Assembly (NCBI RefSeq): GCF_900113035.1
Contig: NZ_FONX01000008.1
Span: 1 to 64,000, forward strand
Length of the DNA: 64,000 nt
Source: Paracidovorax wautersii
GTDB taxonomy: Bacteria; Pseudomonadota; Gammaproteobacteria; Burkholderiales; Burkholderiaceae_C
Direction: 5' to 3'
In this document: in pieces, positions 1 to 8,327 of the stretch
How positions within the stretch are numbered: position 1 is the stretch's first letter
Layout of the letters: every line of letters begins with the position of its first letter
Translations under genes and position numbers: made by a program
The notes under the pieces: model-generated
Told to the model about the DNA's origin: nothing
Databases searched by the model: none
What the model saw: the letters and a program-made list of their open reading frames with translations, nothing else

Positions 1-323
1 GGGCGTGCACGTCAAACGGTTGCTGACGGACAACGGAGCGGCCTTCCGGTCCAAGGAGTTTGCGGCTGCCTGCAAAGCCTTGGGAGTGCAGCACAAGTTC
101 ACCAGGCCATACCGGCCGCAGACCAATGGCAAAGCCGAGCGGTTCATCCAGTCGGCGTTGCGAGAGTGGGCTTACGGCTGGACGTACCAGAACTCAGCCG
201 AGCGGATCACTGCCCTGGCGAGCTGGCAGCACCACTACAACTGGCACAGGCCACACAGCGGCATTGGTCACATCGCTCCGATGTCCAGGCTCAAATCTGC
301 AAATAACCTCTTGACGGTTCACA
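1..323 (+). mobile_element. IS481-type insertion sequence, right end (truncated by window)
   Basis: The right end of an insertion sequence, carrying the 3' part of its transposase. Its terminal inverted repeat is read inward from base 323 as TGTGAACCGTCAAGAGGTT (305-323), which matches my recollection of IS481-family ends. Directly outside the end lies GCTAGA (324-329), an NCTAGN hexamer of the kind IS481 is known to target and duplicate. The left end is outside the window, so the second copy of the target duplication cannot be checked. Confidence 0.8.
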
Positions 324-328
324 GCTAG
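5..328 (+). CDS. IS481-family transposase, C-terminal part
   Basis: C-terminal ~107 residues of a DDE (rve-fold) transposase; the N-terminal helix-turn-helix and first catalytic Asp lie before the window. Visible are the second Asp in LLTDNG and the catalytic Glu in TNGKAERF, followed by the tail [13 protein letters not shown]-like motif (here [11 protein letters not shown]) typical of IS481 and related transposases. The stop codon TAG (326-328) is not part of the element: it falls in the CTAG target sequence, so the reading frame runs through the inverted repeat and ends in flanking DNA. The annotated start at base 5 is only the first ATG in the window. Activity cannot be judged from this fragment. 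Confidence 0.85.
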   Translation: MHVKRLLTDNGAAFRSKEFAAACKALGVQHKFTRPYRPQTNGKAERFIQSALREWAYGWTYQNSAERITALASWQHHYNWHRPHSGIGHIAPMSRLKSANNLLTVHS

Positions 329-1101
329 ACCGGCTGCGCGGCAAAGCGCCGCGACGCGATCTCCAGCAGGCCGTCGAAGATCAGGTTCTCGATCAGTTCG
401 AAGGGACGAGTCATGCTGGGCGCCATCTTCCAGCCCGCACCGCCGGTCATCATGCAGGCGGGGGGCTCGCCGCAATGCTGGATGACGTGCTGCACCATGC
501 GCTCGACCGCGCCAGCGATGGCATAGGTGCCGCCGCTGGTCAGCGCGTCGCTGGTGTTGGTGGGGAAAAGGCGCACCTCGCCCGTCGGCACGTGCAGGCC
601 CGCCGTGCCGGTCTCGAGCGCGCGCAGCATGATGCCGTGGCCGGGCAGGATGAGGCCGCCGAGGAAACGGCCCTCGGCATCGATCGCCTCCACCGTCACT
701 GCCGTACCCACCATCACCACGATGAGCGGGCGCGCCGGCCCCTGGGCGAGCATGCGGTGGCGTGCGCCGATCATCGCCACCCAACGGTCGGAACCCAGAC
801 GCGAGGGATGGTCGTAGCCGTTGACGAGGCCGGCCTCCTGGGCCGATGAGACCACCCAGCGCGCCGGCACGTCCCAGAGCTCCATCTGCTCGACCACGCG
901 ACGCTTGACCGCGTCGCCCGCGACGATGCAGCCCAGCATGTGGGTCGGCGCCGGCAGGCCCGCCCAGGCGCCCTCGGCCAGACGTTCGATGTTGTCCAGG
1001 AACTCCGCGCCGTGCGCCCGCACCGAAGCGCCAGGATGCGGAGCATCGAACAGCGCCCACTTGAGACGGGTGTTCCCCACGTCGATGGCCAGAAAAGTCA
1101 T
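325..1101 (-). CDS. coaX: Type III pantothenate kinase
   Basis: Phosphorylates pantothenate in the first step of coenzyme A biosynthesis, in the cytosol. The 258-residue protein begins with the phosphate-binding motif DVGNTRLKW (residues 7-15), has the pantothenate-binding GSDRW near residue 104, and VGTAVTVE near 130, followed by GGLILPG, as in the type III family. The start at 1101 was chosen because DVGNT must lie close to the N terminus; an upstream in-frame ATG at 1227 would add 42 unrelated residues. birA, often its upstream partner in Burkholderiales, is not adjacent here. Its stop codon is the CTAG at which the IS481-type element inserted; the C terminus looks intact because the target duplication restores the stop. 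Confidence 0.95.
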   Translation of the reverse strand: MTFLAIDVGNTRLKWALFDAPHPGASVRAHGAEFLDNIERLAEGAWAGLPAPTHMLGCIVAGDAVKRRVVEQMELWDVPARWVVSSAQEAGLVNGYDHPSRLGSDRWVAMIGARHRMLAQGPARPLIVVMVGTAVTVEAIDAEGRFLGGLILPGHGIMLRALETGTAGLHVPTGEVRLFPTNTSDALTSGGTYAIAGAVERMVQHVIQHCGEPPACMMTGGAGWKMAPSMTRPFELIENLIFDGLLEIASRRFAAQPV

Positions 1102-1280
1102 ATTCGAATTATCACGAGTTTTACCTGCCGGCCTGTCTCCGATGCATATACCGCCGGAACGAAGCTGCGGCGACGGCCCAAATGTGAAGAATGCTCTTCG
1201 GCGTGCCTTCCGACAGCCGGGCGTCACCGGACCCCGCTACATTGCAACGCTTGTCCAACACCAACCGAGGAGCCATCCCC

Positions 1281-1763
1281 ATGGGACTTTTCAACTTCAT
1301 CAAGGAAGCCGGCGAGAAACTGTTCGGAGGCAAGGAAGCGCACGCTGAAGCGGCCGCAGCCCCGACGCAGGAAGAGCTCAACGCCCGCGCAGGCAAGGCC
1401 ATCGAGACCTACATCGCCACGCAGAACCTGGGCGCCACCGACGTGAAGGTCACCTTCCAGGGCCCCGAAGGCAAGGTCATCGTGCAAGGCACGGCCCCCA
1501 CCCAGGCGGCCAAGGAGAAGATCACGCTGTGCTGCGGCAACGTGTCCACCGTGACGAGCGTGGACAACCAGATGACGGTGACCAACCCCGAGCCCGAAGC
1601 CCAGTACCACGACGTGGTGAGCGGCGACACGCTCTCGGCGATCGCCAAGAAGTTCTACGGCGACGCCAACAAGTACCCGGTGATCTTCGAGGCCAACAAG
1701 CCCATGCTGACGCACCCCGACAAGATCTACCCCGGCCAGAAACTGCGCATTCCGCCGCTCTGA
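1281..1763 (+). CDS. kbp: Kbp/YgaU-like BON-LysM protein
   Basis: A 160-residue cytosolic protein closely resembling E. coli Kbp (YgaU, 149 residues), a potassium-binding protein with one BON and one LysM domain. The start MGLFNFIKEAGEKL is nearly the same as in E. coli. The BON domain covers roughly residues 30-90 and the LysM domain residues 112-158 (VVSGDTLSAIAKKFYGDANKY, ending in KIYPGQKLRIP). No signal peptide is present. An upstream in-frame ATG at 1191 was rejected because the family begins at MGLFNF and a GAGG ribosome-binding site lies 8 to 14 bases before 1281. It is a single-gene unit ending in a strong terminator. A role in K+ sensing is known for the family and inferred here. 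Confidence 0.92.
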   Translation: MGLFNFIKEAGEKLFGGKEAHAEAAAAPTQEELNARAGKAIETYIATQNLGATDVKVTFQGPEGKVIVQGTAPTQAAKEKITLCCGNVSTVTSVDNQMTVTNPEPEAQYHDVVSGDTLSAIAKKFYGDANKYPVIFEANKPMLTHPDKIYPGQKLRIPPL

Positions 1764-1786
1764 TGCCAACGCACAGACACGCATCT

Positions 1787-1808
1787 ACGGGCCTTCGGGC
1801 CCGTTTTT
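1787..1808 (+). terminator. Rho-independent terminator of kbp
   Basis: A 7-bp GC-rich stem, ACGGGCC / GGCCCGT, closed by a TTCG tetraloop and followed by a run of five T, 24 bases after the kbp stop codon. Confidence 0.9.
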
Positions 1809-1851
1809 CATGTCTGCTCCGGGCGTGGGTCAGGCCGGAGCCCTGCGGGGA

Positions 1852-2292
1852 TCAGCCCTGGCGCCAGGGCAGGCCGCGAAAACGCCAGCCGCCGCGCCGG
1901 TTGCGATGGCCGTTCTCGTCGGCATCGCCCTCGAAGCCTTCGAGGATGTTGTAGGCCTCCAGGCCCAGTTCCGCAGCGCGGCGGGCGGCTGCCACCGAGC
2001 GCACGCCGCTGCGGCACAGCAGCACGGCCCGGCCGCCGGGCGGCACGGCGGCCTGCACGGTGGCGTCGAACGCGGGGTTGGGCACCATGCCGGGCCAGTG
2101 CTTCCAGGGGATGGCGACGGCGCCCGGCACGTAGCCGACCCAGTCGCGTTCGGCATCGGTACGCACGTCGACCAGCACGGCCTGGCCGGACTGCACCCAT
2201 TGCCAGGCGAGCTGGGGGCTCACGTCGCCGGCATAGCCTTCGGCAGGCGTCGGGGCGTCGGTGGAGGTGGAGGAAGAAGGGTTCGAGGTCAT
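1852..2292 (-). CDS. Single-domain rhodanese sulfurtransferase
   Basis: A 146-residue protein made of one rhodanese domain, probably transferring sulfane sulfur through a persulfide on Cys93. The active-site loop CRSGVR (93-98) has the six-residue length of sulfur-type rhodaneses. VDVRTDAERDWVGYVPGAVAIP (41-62) is the characteristic N-terminal half. The first ~20 residues are Ser/Thr/Pro-rich and non-conserved. The start at 2292 was preferred over a start 108 bases upstream, which would overlap the peptidase gene. It lies 40 bp downstream of the YgjP-like peptidase gene on the same strand and may be cotranscribed. The acceptor substrate cannot be deduced. Confidence 0.9.
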   Translation of the reverse strand: MTSNPSSSTSTDAPTPAEGYAGDVSPQLAWQWVQSGQAVLVDVRTDAERDWVGYVPGAVAIPWKHWPGMVPNPAFDATVQAAVPPGGRAVLLCRSGVRSVAAARRAAELGLEAYNILEGFEGDADENGHRNRRGGWRFRGLPWRQG

Positions 2293-2332
2293 GCGGGCAT
2301 TCTGGCAGAGCGCCCGCCGCCCTGCCCCGCCC

Positions 2333-3325
2333 CTATTCCCAGAGCGGCGCCGGCTCGTCGCGCAGCTGGTTGCGTAGGCCGGCGTAGTCGGGCATGACAC
2401 TGGCGACCGTGTCCCAGAAGCGCGGGCTGTGGTCCATCACGCGCAGGTGGGAGAGTTCGTGCGCCACCACGTAGTCGATGACGGCGGGCCGGTAGTGCAG
2501 CAGCCGCCAGTTGAGGCGGATAGAGCCGTCGGACTTGGCGCTGCCCCAGCGCGTGTTGGCGCTGGACAGGCGCAGGCTGGTCCAGCGCACGCCCAACTGC
2601 GGCGCGAAGTGCTCCAGCCGGCGCGTGAAATGGCTGCGCGCCTCGCGCATCAGCCAGGCCTGCACGGCGTCGCGGATCTGCGTGGGCGCGGCGCTGCGCG
2701 AGAGGCCCACATGCAGCGTCCGCTGGCCGCTGGCGGCGTCCTGCAGCATGGCGGCGCCCTTGCCGGAAAAGCCGTGCGTCGGGTCCAGCACCACGGTCAG
2801 CGGCTCGCCCAGAAAGGGCAGCACGGCGCCGTCGCGCCACGCGATGCGGCCGCTGGCCTGCCGGTCCAGCCGGGCCTGGGCCTCGCCCAGCTTGCGCAGG
2901 ATCCAGCCGGACTTTTCCTGCAGCGCCTGCTCGATGCCCGCGATGGTGACCCAACCCGGCGCGCGCACCGCAAGTCCGTCCGGCCCCACGGTGAAGCCGA
3001 TGCTGCGCCGGCGCGCGCGCTGCAGCGCATAGCCGACGAGGACATCGCCCAGCAGCACCTCGCGCTGCGCCTGCGGGGGACGGAAAAGCGCGGGCGAAAG
3101 CAGCGTGCCCAGCGGGGGCGCCGGGGTGTCGGCAGGGGGCGCGGAAGGTGCCGGTGCGGCAGGCCGGGGCGCGGGGCCTTGCGCTACTTTTTCGATAGCA
3201 ACCTGCCCTTGGAAATCAAGCGCTGGAGGCCGCTTCGGCACCTCAGGCCGCTTCTCCGGCGCAGCCCGATCGCCCGCGGCGGGGCCGCCCCATAGATCCA
3301 GCGCCAACTGCACCAAACGCTGCAT
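2333..3325 (-). CDS. YgjP-like (DUF45/M48) zinc metallopeptidase
   Basis: A 330-residue putative metallopeptidase of the DUF45/WLM group. Residues 289-303 carry HELSHLRVMDHSPRFW, where His289, Glu290, His293 and His299 fit the HExxHxxxxxH zinc motif. A signature region SSANTRWGSAKSDGSIRLNW (254-273) is characteristic of the YgjP family. The N-terminal ~100 residues are a low-complexity Ala/Pro extension absent from shorter homologues. Part of it (about residues 34-49, ALDFQGQVAIEKVA) is encoded by a copy of the dispersed palindromic repeat inserted in frame. No signal peptide is seen. The physiological substrate is unknown. It lies 7 bp downstream of plsC on the same strand. Confidence 0.88.
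   Translation of the reverse strand: MQRLVQLALDLWGGPAAGDRAAPEKRPEVPKRPPALDFQGQVAIEKVAQGPAPRPAAPAPSAPPADTPAPPLGTLLSPALFRPPQAQREVLLGDVLVGYALQRARRRSIGFTVGPDGLAVRAPGWVTIAGIEQALQEKSGWILRKLGEAQARLDRQASGRIAWRDGAVLPFLGEPLTVVLDPTHGFSGKGAAMLQDAASGQRTLHVGLSRSAAPTQIRDAVQAWLMREARSHFTRRLEHFAPQLGVRWTSLRLSSANTRWGSAKSDGSIRLNWRLLHYRPAVIDYVVAHELSHLRVMDHSPRFWDTVASVMPDYAGLRNQLRDEPAPLWE
3182..3231 (-). repeat. Dispersed ATAGCA palindromic repeat, copy 1 (in peptidase gene)
   Basis: A copy of the short dispersed repeat, core GCTACTTTTTCGATAGCA at 3183-3200, followed by AAGCGCTGGAGGCCG. It lies inside the peptidase reading frame without breaking it. Confidence 0.6.
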
Positions 3326-3332
3326 CGCTCAG

Positions 3333-4121
3333 TCAGCCTCGCGCCTGATCCATCGACGCGGCAGCGGGAGCGGCCAGCGGGGCGGCCGCATAGGCCTCCG
3401 GGTCCAGGCGGTGCATCTCGGCCTCGATCCATTCCTCCACCTCGCGCATCAGCTCGTCGGGAGAGCGGCCGGTGCTGGCGATGGGCCGGCCGATGGACAC
3501 ATCCACCGTGCCGGGCCGCTTCACGAAGGCCTTGCGCGGCCAGACCTTGGCCGAGGTGACGGCGATGGGCACCACCGGCACGCCGGTCTCGATGGCCAGC
3601 CGGGCGCCGCCGCTCTTGTACTGCCCGCGCTGGCCGCGCGGCGCGCGCGTGCCTTCCGGGAAGATGATGACCCAGGTGCCCTGGGCCAGCAGCCGCCGGC
3701 CCTGGTGCAGCACGCGGGCGAAGGCCTGGGCGCGCTGGCTGCGGTCGATGTGGATCATGTCCAGGCTGCCGATGGACCAGCCGAAGAACGGGATGTGCAG
3801 CAGTTCCTTCTTGAACACGTAGGCCAGCGGGCGGGGCAGCATGGCCGGCATCAGGAAGGTCTCGTACGTGGACTGGTGCTTGACCAGCAGCACCACGCCC
3901 TGGCCGGGGTCGGTGGGCAGGTTCTCCATGCCGCTCACGCGGGTGCGGATGCCGATGCAGACGCGCGCCGCATCCACGCTGAGCCGCAGCCAGGTGCGCG
4001 CGATGCGGTAGCGCGCGGGAACGCCACCGCCGGCCAGCCGCACCAGCAGGATGGCCAGGGTGTACGGCACGACGGTGACGGCCATGAAGAGCAGATGGAG
4101 CAGCGAGCGGAGGAAGGCCAT
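3333..4121 (-). CDS. plsC: 1-acyl-sn-glycerol-3-phosphate acyltransferase
   Basis: Acylates lysophosphatidic acid to phosphatidic acid, the second acylation of membrane phospholipid synthesis, at the inner membrane. The 262-residue protein has an N-terminal hydrophobic segment (about residues 8-30). It then has the catalytic His82 in KHQSTYE (an HxxxxE form of the usual HxxxxD motif) and the substrate-binding FPEGTR motif at 154-159, followed by the conserved GVPVVPIAV region. The E-for-D form is, as I recall, common in betaproteobacterial homologues. It sits between gmhB and the peptidase gene in a minus-strand run glyQ-glyS-gmhB-plsC, an arrangement often seen in Burkholderiales. Confidence 0.93.
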   Translation of the reverse strand: MAFLRSLLHLLFMAVTVVPYTLAILLVRLAGGGVPARYRIARTWLRLSVDAARVCIGIRTRVSGMENLPTDPGQGVVLLVKHQSTYETFLMPAMLPRPLAYVFKKELLHIPFFGWSIGSLDMIHIDRSQRAQAFARVLHQGRRLLAQGTWVIIFPEGTRAPRGQRGQYKSGGARLAIETGVPVVPIAVTSAKVWPRKAFVKRPGTVDVSIGRPIASTGRSPDELMREVEEWIEAEMHRLDPEAYAAAPLAAPAAASMDQARG

Positions 4122-4149
4122 GGCGAGGTTTCCGGGGCAGAAGATTCTT

Positions 4150-4215
4150 CAGGTGCTTTCAGCCGTCTGGCGCGCATGCATCAAGCGCATGCAGCTATTC
4201 TTTCAATAGCAAACG
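4150..4215 (+). repeat. Dispersed ATAGCA palindromic repeat, copy 2
   Basis: Intergenic copy between gmhB and plsC, core CAGCTATTCTTTCAATAGC at 4192-4210, preceded by the weak inverted pair GCATGC / GCATGC. Confidence 0.6.
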
Positions 4216-4273
4216 ATGCGCTGGCGGCGGCAGGCCGGGCGCACGCGGGTGGGTGCATCCGGGCGGGCACGGC

Positions 4274-4885
4274 TCAGACCGCGATCGCCAGGCCGCCCGC
4301 ATCGGGCCCGGCGCCGGGGCGCGGCACCGCAGGGTCCAGCAGCAATGTATCGACCAGCGCATCCAGGCCGGCATGCAGGCGGGTGCCGGGCGGCCAGCCT
4401 TCGGGCAGGGGCTGATCGGGCAAGAGGTGCTCGGAATGGCCGGTGCACACGGCATGCAGCTGCCGTGCGCCGATGGCGGCCGCCGCCTGCAGGTGGGCCG
4501 CGCAGCTGCCGATGGCCACCACATCCGCGCCCTCCACGCCGTAGCGGTCGCGGATCTGCTCCATGAGGCCCGGCGAAGGCTTGCGGCAGGTGCAGGGCTC
4601 GCTGTCGGCATGCGGGCAGTAGAACACCGCGTCGATGCGCCCGCCCGCCACCGCCACCAGCCGCTGCATCTTGGCGTGGATGGCGTTGAGCGCCTGCGCG
4701 TCGAAAAGGCCCCGGCCCAGGCCGGGCTGGTTGGTGGCGATCACCACATGCCAGCCGGCGCGGTTGAGCCGGGCCACCGCTTCCACGGCGCCCGGCACGG
4801 GCACCCAGTCGTCGGGGGTGGCGATGAAGCCGTCGCCCAGCACGTTGAGCGTGCCGTCACGGTCGAGGATGGCGATCTTCAGCAT
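4274..4885 (-). CDS. gmhB: D-glycero-beta-D-manno-heptose-1,7-bisphosphate 7-phosphatase
   Basis: HAD-superfamily phosphatase that removes the 7-phosphate of heptose bisphosphate in ADP-heptose synthesis for the LPS inner core. Of 203 residues, the nucleophile Asp8 and acid/base Asp10 lie in LDRDGTLN. The second HAD motif is IATNQPG (49-55). A zinc-binding loop Cys90-Pro-His92 ... Cys98-Thr-Cys100 is the mark that separates GmhB from other HAD phosphatases, and RKPSPG follows it. The start MLKIAILDRDG is fixed by motif position. Histidinol-phosphate phosphatases share the fold but are less likely given the length and zinc loop. It lies 49 bp after glyS. Confidence 0.93.
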   Translation of the reverse strand: MLKIAILDRDGTLNVLGDGFIATPDDWVPVPGAVEAVARLNRAGWHVVIATNQPGLGRGLFDAQALNAIHAKMQRLVAVAGGRIDAVFYCPHADSEPCTCRKPSPGLMEQIRDRYGVEGADVVAIGSCAAHLQAAAAIGARQLHAVCTGHSEHLLPDQPLPEGWPPGTRLHAGLDALVDTLLLDPAVPRPGAGPDAGGLAIAV

Positions 4886-4934
4886 GGTGCGGCGGGGCGT
4901 GGGTGGAGGTGGTGGTGGCTGGCGCCGGGGCGAA

Positions 4935-7106
4935 TCAGGCCGCGAGGCGCGAGAGGTCGGCCACGCGGTTCATCGCCACGTGCAGGCGCTTGAGCAGGCC
5001 CTGGCGATTGAGGCGCAGGTCCAGCGCCTCGGCGTTGACCATCACGTCGTCGAAGAAGGCATCGACCGGGGCGCGCAGCACGGCCAGGGTCTGCAGGCTG
5101 GCGGTGTAGTCGCCGGCATCGAACTGCGCGTCGGCCTCGGGCACGAAGCGCTGCAGCGCGGCGAACAGGTCCTGCTCGGCCTTTTCCTGCAGCAGCTCGG
5201 GGTTGACGTGCGGGTCCACCGCGCCTTCGGCCTCGGCCTTCTTCAGGATGTTGCCCACGCGCTTGTTGGCCGCGGCCAGGGCCGGGGCCTCGGGCAGCGC
5301 GGAGAAGGCGCGCACCGCCGCCAGCTGCTTTTGCACCAGCGACAGGCGCTGCGGGCGCAGGGCGATGACGGCATCGACCTCCTGCGCGCTATAGCCCTGC
5401 TCGCGCAGGCTGCCGGCCAGGCGGTCGTAGATGAAGTCGGCCAGGGCGCCGCTGGCGTCCTGGATCTTGTCGCCGAAGGCCGGCACGGCGCCGGCCAGCA
5501 GGGCCTGCAGGTCGAGCGGCAGCTCCTTTTCGACCAGCATGCGGATCACGCCCAGCGCATGGCGGCGCAGCGCGAACGGGTCGCGGTCGCCGGTGGGCAG
5601 GTTGCCGATGCCGAACATGCCGACCAGGGTTTCCAGCTTGTCGGCCAGGGCCACGATCACGCCCACGTTCTCGCGCGGCAGCTCGTCGCCCGCGAAGCGC
5701 GGCTTGTAGTGGTCTTCGATGGCGTGGGCCACCTCGTGCGCCAGGCCGTCGTTGGCGGCGTAGTAGCCACCCATGATGCCCTGCAGCTCGGGGAATTCAC
5801 CCACCATGTCGGTGACCAGATCGGTCTTGGCCAGCAGCGCGGCGGTGTCAACGCACGAGAGCAGATAGTCGCGGGCGATCTCGCCGTCGAGCGAATCCAG
5901 CTCGGGGTTCTGCGCGCCGATGCCGGCGAAGAGCTGCTCGGCGATGGCACGCGCGATGGCGCGCACGCGCTCCACCCGCTCGCCCTGCGTGCCCAGCTTG
6001 TTGTGATAGACGACCTTGCCCAGCGCTTCGACGCGCGAATGCAGGGTCTTCTTGCGGTCCTGGTCGAAGAAGAACTTGGCGTCGGCCAGGCGCGGGCGCA
6101 CCACGCGCTCGTTGCCGCCGATGACGGCGCTGGCATCCTGCGGGCTGATGTTGCTGACCACTAGGAACTGGTTCGTCAGCCGGCCTTCGGCGTCCAGCAG
6201 CGGGAAGTACTTCTGGTTGGCCTTCATCGTGAGGATCAGGCATTCCTGCGGAACGCCCAGGAATTCCTTCTCGAATTCGCAGACCAGCACGTTGGGGCGC
6301 TCGACCAGGGCCGTCACTTCATCGAGCAGCGCGTCGTCGTCGATCGGGCGCACGCCGCCGCCCACGCGCTCGGCCGCAGCCTGCAGCTGGCGGGCGATCT
6401 CGGCGCGGCGCTCGGCGAAGCTGGCGATCACGGCGCCCTCTTCGCGCAGCTGCTGCGCGTAGCCGTCGGCGTTCTGGATCACCACCGGCTGCACGGCCGC
6501 CTCGAAGCGGTGGCCCAGCGTGGTGTTGCCGGCGGCGAGGCCCAGGGCCTTCACCGACAGCAGCACCTCGGTGCCGTGCAGCGCGACCAGGCCGTGCGCG
6601 GGGCGCACGAAGTTCACGCTGCTCCAGCCGTCGGCCAGCTGGTAGCGCATCACCTTAGGGATGGGCAGCTTGGCGATGGCTTCGTGCAGCGCCTTCTGCA
6701 GGCCGTCGGGCAGCGTCGCGCCGCGGGCCGTGCTGTTGTAGAAGAGCACGTCGGCCTTGCCGTCGTTGACGCGGGCGAGCTGCGGCACGGCCGAGGCGTC
6801 GGCGCCCAAGGCGGCGAGCTTCTTCAGCAGCGCGGGGGTGGCGGCGCCGTCGGCGGCCAGGCCCACGGACACGGGCATGAGCTTGTGCGAGACGGCCTTG
6901 TCATCGGCGGCGGGCGCCACTTCGGTGATGTGCGCGGCCAGCCGGCGCGGCGAGGCGTAGGCGGTCAGGCGCGAGCCGGCCGAGGTCAGGCCCTGGGCCT
7001 TGAGCTGCTCGAACAGCACGCCGGCGAAGGCATCGCCCAGCTTCTGCAGGGCCTTGGGGGGCAGTTCTTCGACGAAGAGTTCGACGAGGAGGTTGGGATG
7101 GGTCAT
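4935..7106 (-). CDS. glyS: Glycyl-tRNA synthetase beta subunit
   Basis: Beta subunit of the bacterial heterotetrameric (alpha2beta2) glycyl-tRNA synthetase; it recognises tRNA-Gly while the alpha subunit carries the class II catalytic core. At 723 residues it is a little longer than the E. coli protein (689). The start LLVELFVEELPPKAL, the internal region LTMKANQKYFPLLD and the central NQFLVVSNI are typical, and the C-terminal third is an anticodon-binding region ending VADLSRLA. It lies 32 bp downstream of glyQ and is surely cotranscribed with it. Confidence 0.97.
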   Translation of the reverse strand: MTHPNLLVELFVEELPPKALQKLGDAFAGVLFEQLKAQGLTSAGSRLTAYASPRRLAAHITEVAPAADDKAVSHKLMPVSVGLAADGAATPALLKKLAALGADASAVPQLARVNDGKADVLFYNSTARGATLPDGLQKALHEAIAKLPIPKVMRYQLADGWSSVNFVRPAHGLVALHGTEVLLSVKALGLAAGNTTLGHRFEAAVQPVVIQNADGYAQQLREEGAVIASFAERRAEIARQLQAAAERVGGGVRPIDDDALLDEVTALVERPNVLVCEFEKEFLGVPQECLILTMKANQKYFPLLDAEGRLTNQFLVVSNISPQDASAVIGGNERVVRPRLADAKFFFDQDRKKTLHSRVEALGKVVYHNKLGTQGERVERVRAIARAIAEQLFAGIGAQNPELDSLDGEIARDYLLSCVDTAALLAKTDLVTDMVGEFPELQGIMGGYYAANDGLAHEVAHAIEDHYKPRFAGDELPRENVGVIVALADKLETLVGMFGIGNLPTGDRDPFALRRHALGVIRMLVEKELPLDLQALLAGAVPAFGDKIQDASGALADFIYDRLAGSLREQGYSAQEVDAVIALRPQRLSLVQKQLAAVRAFSALPEAPALAAANKRVGNILKKAEAEGAVDPHVNPELLQEKAEQDLFAALQRFVPEADAQFDAGDYTASLQTLAVLRAPVDAFFDDVMVNAEALDLRLNRQGLLKRLHVAMNRVADLSRLAA

Positions 7107-7138
7107 GGTGGTCTGTATTCCTGCTGCGTGCCCGTGCC

Positions 7139-8080
7139 TCAGGCCGCCTTCTTGTTGTTCTGCTGCTGCTCGGCCTTGGCCAGATCGGCCAGCACTTCGG
7201 TGGCCCAGTCCTTGGGCGCCATCGGAAAGCCCAGCCGCGCACGGCTGTCCAGATAGCTCTTGGCCACCGCACGCGCCAGATTGCGGATGCGGCCGATGAA
7301 GGCGGCGCGCTCGGTCACGCTGATGGCGCCGCGCGCATCCAGCAGGTTGAAGCTGTGCGCGGCCTTCAGCACCTGCTCGTAGGCGGGCAGCGCCAGCTGC
7401 TGCTCCATCAGGTGCTGGGCTTGGCGTTCATGCGCGTTGAAGGCGGTGAAGAGGAAGTCGGCGTCGGAATGCTCGAAGTTGTAGGTGGACTGCTCCACCT
7501 CGTTCTGCTTGTACACGTCGCCGTAGCTGAGGCCTTCGGTCCAGGTCAGGTTGTAGACGTTGTCCACGCCCTGCAGGTACATGGCCAGGCGCTCCAGGCC
7601 GTAGGTGATCTCGCCGGTGGCGGGCTTGCAGTCGATGCCGCCGACCTGCTGGAAATAGGTGAACTGCGTCACCTCCATGCCGTTGAGCCAGACCTCCCAG
7701 CCCAGGCCCCAGGCGCCCAGCGTGGGGTTCTCCCAGTCGTCTTCCACGAAGCGGATGTCGTTCTTCTTCAGATCGAAGCCCAGGGCTTCGAGCGAGCCCA
7801 GGTACAGCTCCAGGATGTTGGCCGGCGCGGGCTTGAGCACCACCTGGAACTGGTAGTAGTGCTGCAGGCGGTTGGGGTTCTCGCCGTAGCGGCCGTCCTT
7901 GGGGCGGCGGCTGGGCTGCACGTAGGCGGCCTTCCAGGGCTCGGGGCCGATGGCGCGCAGGAACGTGGCGGTGTGCGAGGTGCCGGCACCCACTTCCATG
8001 TCGTAGGGCTGCAGCAGTGCGCAGCCCTGTTCAGCCCAGTACGACTGCAGCTTCAGAATGATTTGCTGGAAGGTCAACAT
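7139..8080 (-). CDS. glyQ: Glycyl-tRNA synthetase alpha subunit
   Basis: Catalytic alpha subunit of glycyl-tRNA synthetase, activating glycine and charging tRNA-Gly together with GlyS. The 313-residue protein begins [12 protein letters not shown], as in the family. It contains the class II motif stretch [20 protein letters not shown] (residues 22-41) and the highly conserved [20 protein letters not shown] (53-72). The start at 8080 was chosen by this conserved N terminus; an in-frame ATG at 8221 adds 47 Arg/Ala-rich residues unlike the family. It is first in the glyQ-glyS-gmhB-plsC run. Confidence 0.97.
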   Translation of the reverse strand: MLTFQQIILKLQSYWAEQGCALLQPYDMEVGAGTSHTATFLRAIGPEPWKAAYVQPSRRPKDGRYGENPNRLQHYYQFQVVLKPAPANILELYLGSLEALGFDLKKNDIRFVEDDWENPTLGAWGLGWEVWLNGMEVTQFTYFQQVGGIDCKPATGEITYGLERLAMYLQGVDNVYNLTWTEGLSYGDVYKQNEVEQSTYNFEHSDADFLFTAFNAHERQAQHLMEQQLALPAYEQVLKAAHSFNLLDARGAISVTERAAFIGRIRNLARAVAKSYLDSRARLGFPMAPKDWATEVLADLAKAEQQQNNKKAA

Positions 8081-8233
8081 GCGTGTGTGTGGCATGGCCA
8101 GGCCATGCATGGAAATACGGAGACAAAGGGGCAGCGCGCCACGGCGCGCGGAACGGGCGATTCTACGAGCCGCACCCCGCGCGCCCCGAGGGCCGGGGCG
8201 CCGGGCCGCGGCAGGCGGCACGCCGCCTCGCCG

Positions 8234-8300
8234 GCTTTCAAACGAAAACAGCTGCCAGCGCGCCTGGGAAGGGCACTGGCAGCTATCTTTTCGGTAGCAC
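8234..8300 (+). repeat. Dispersed ATAGCA palindromic repeat, copy 3
   Basis: Intergenic copy between fabB and glyQ, core CAGCTATCTTTTCGGTAGCA (8280-8299). Nearby GCTGCCAGCGC (8251-8261) and CACTGGCAGC (8274-8283) can pair around an internal loop. It lies just after the fabB stop on the minus strand and could serve as a transcript end. Confidence 0.65.
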
Positions 8301-8327
8301 CTGGGGATTCAGCGCACCAGCGCTGGA

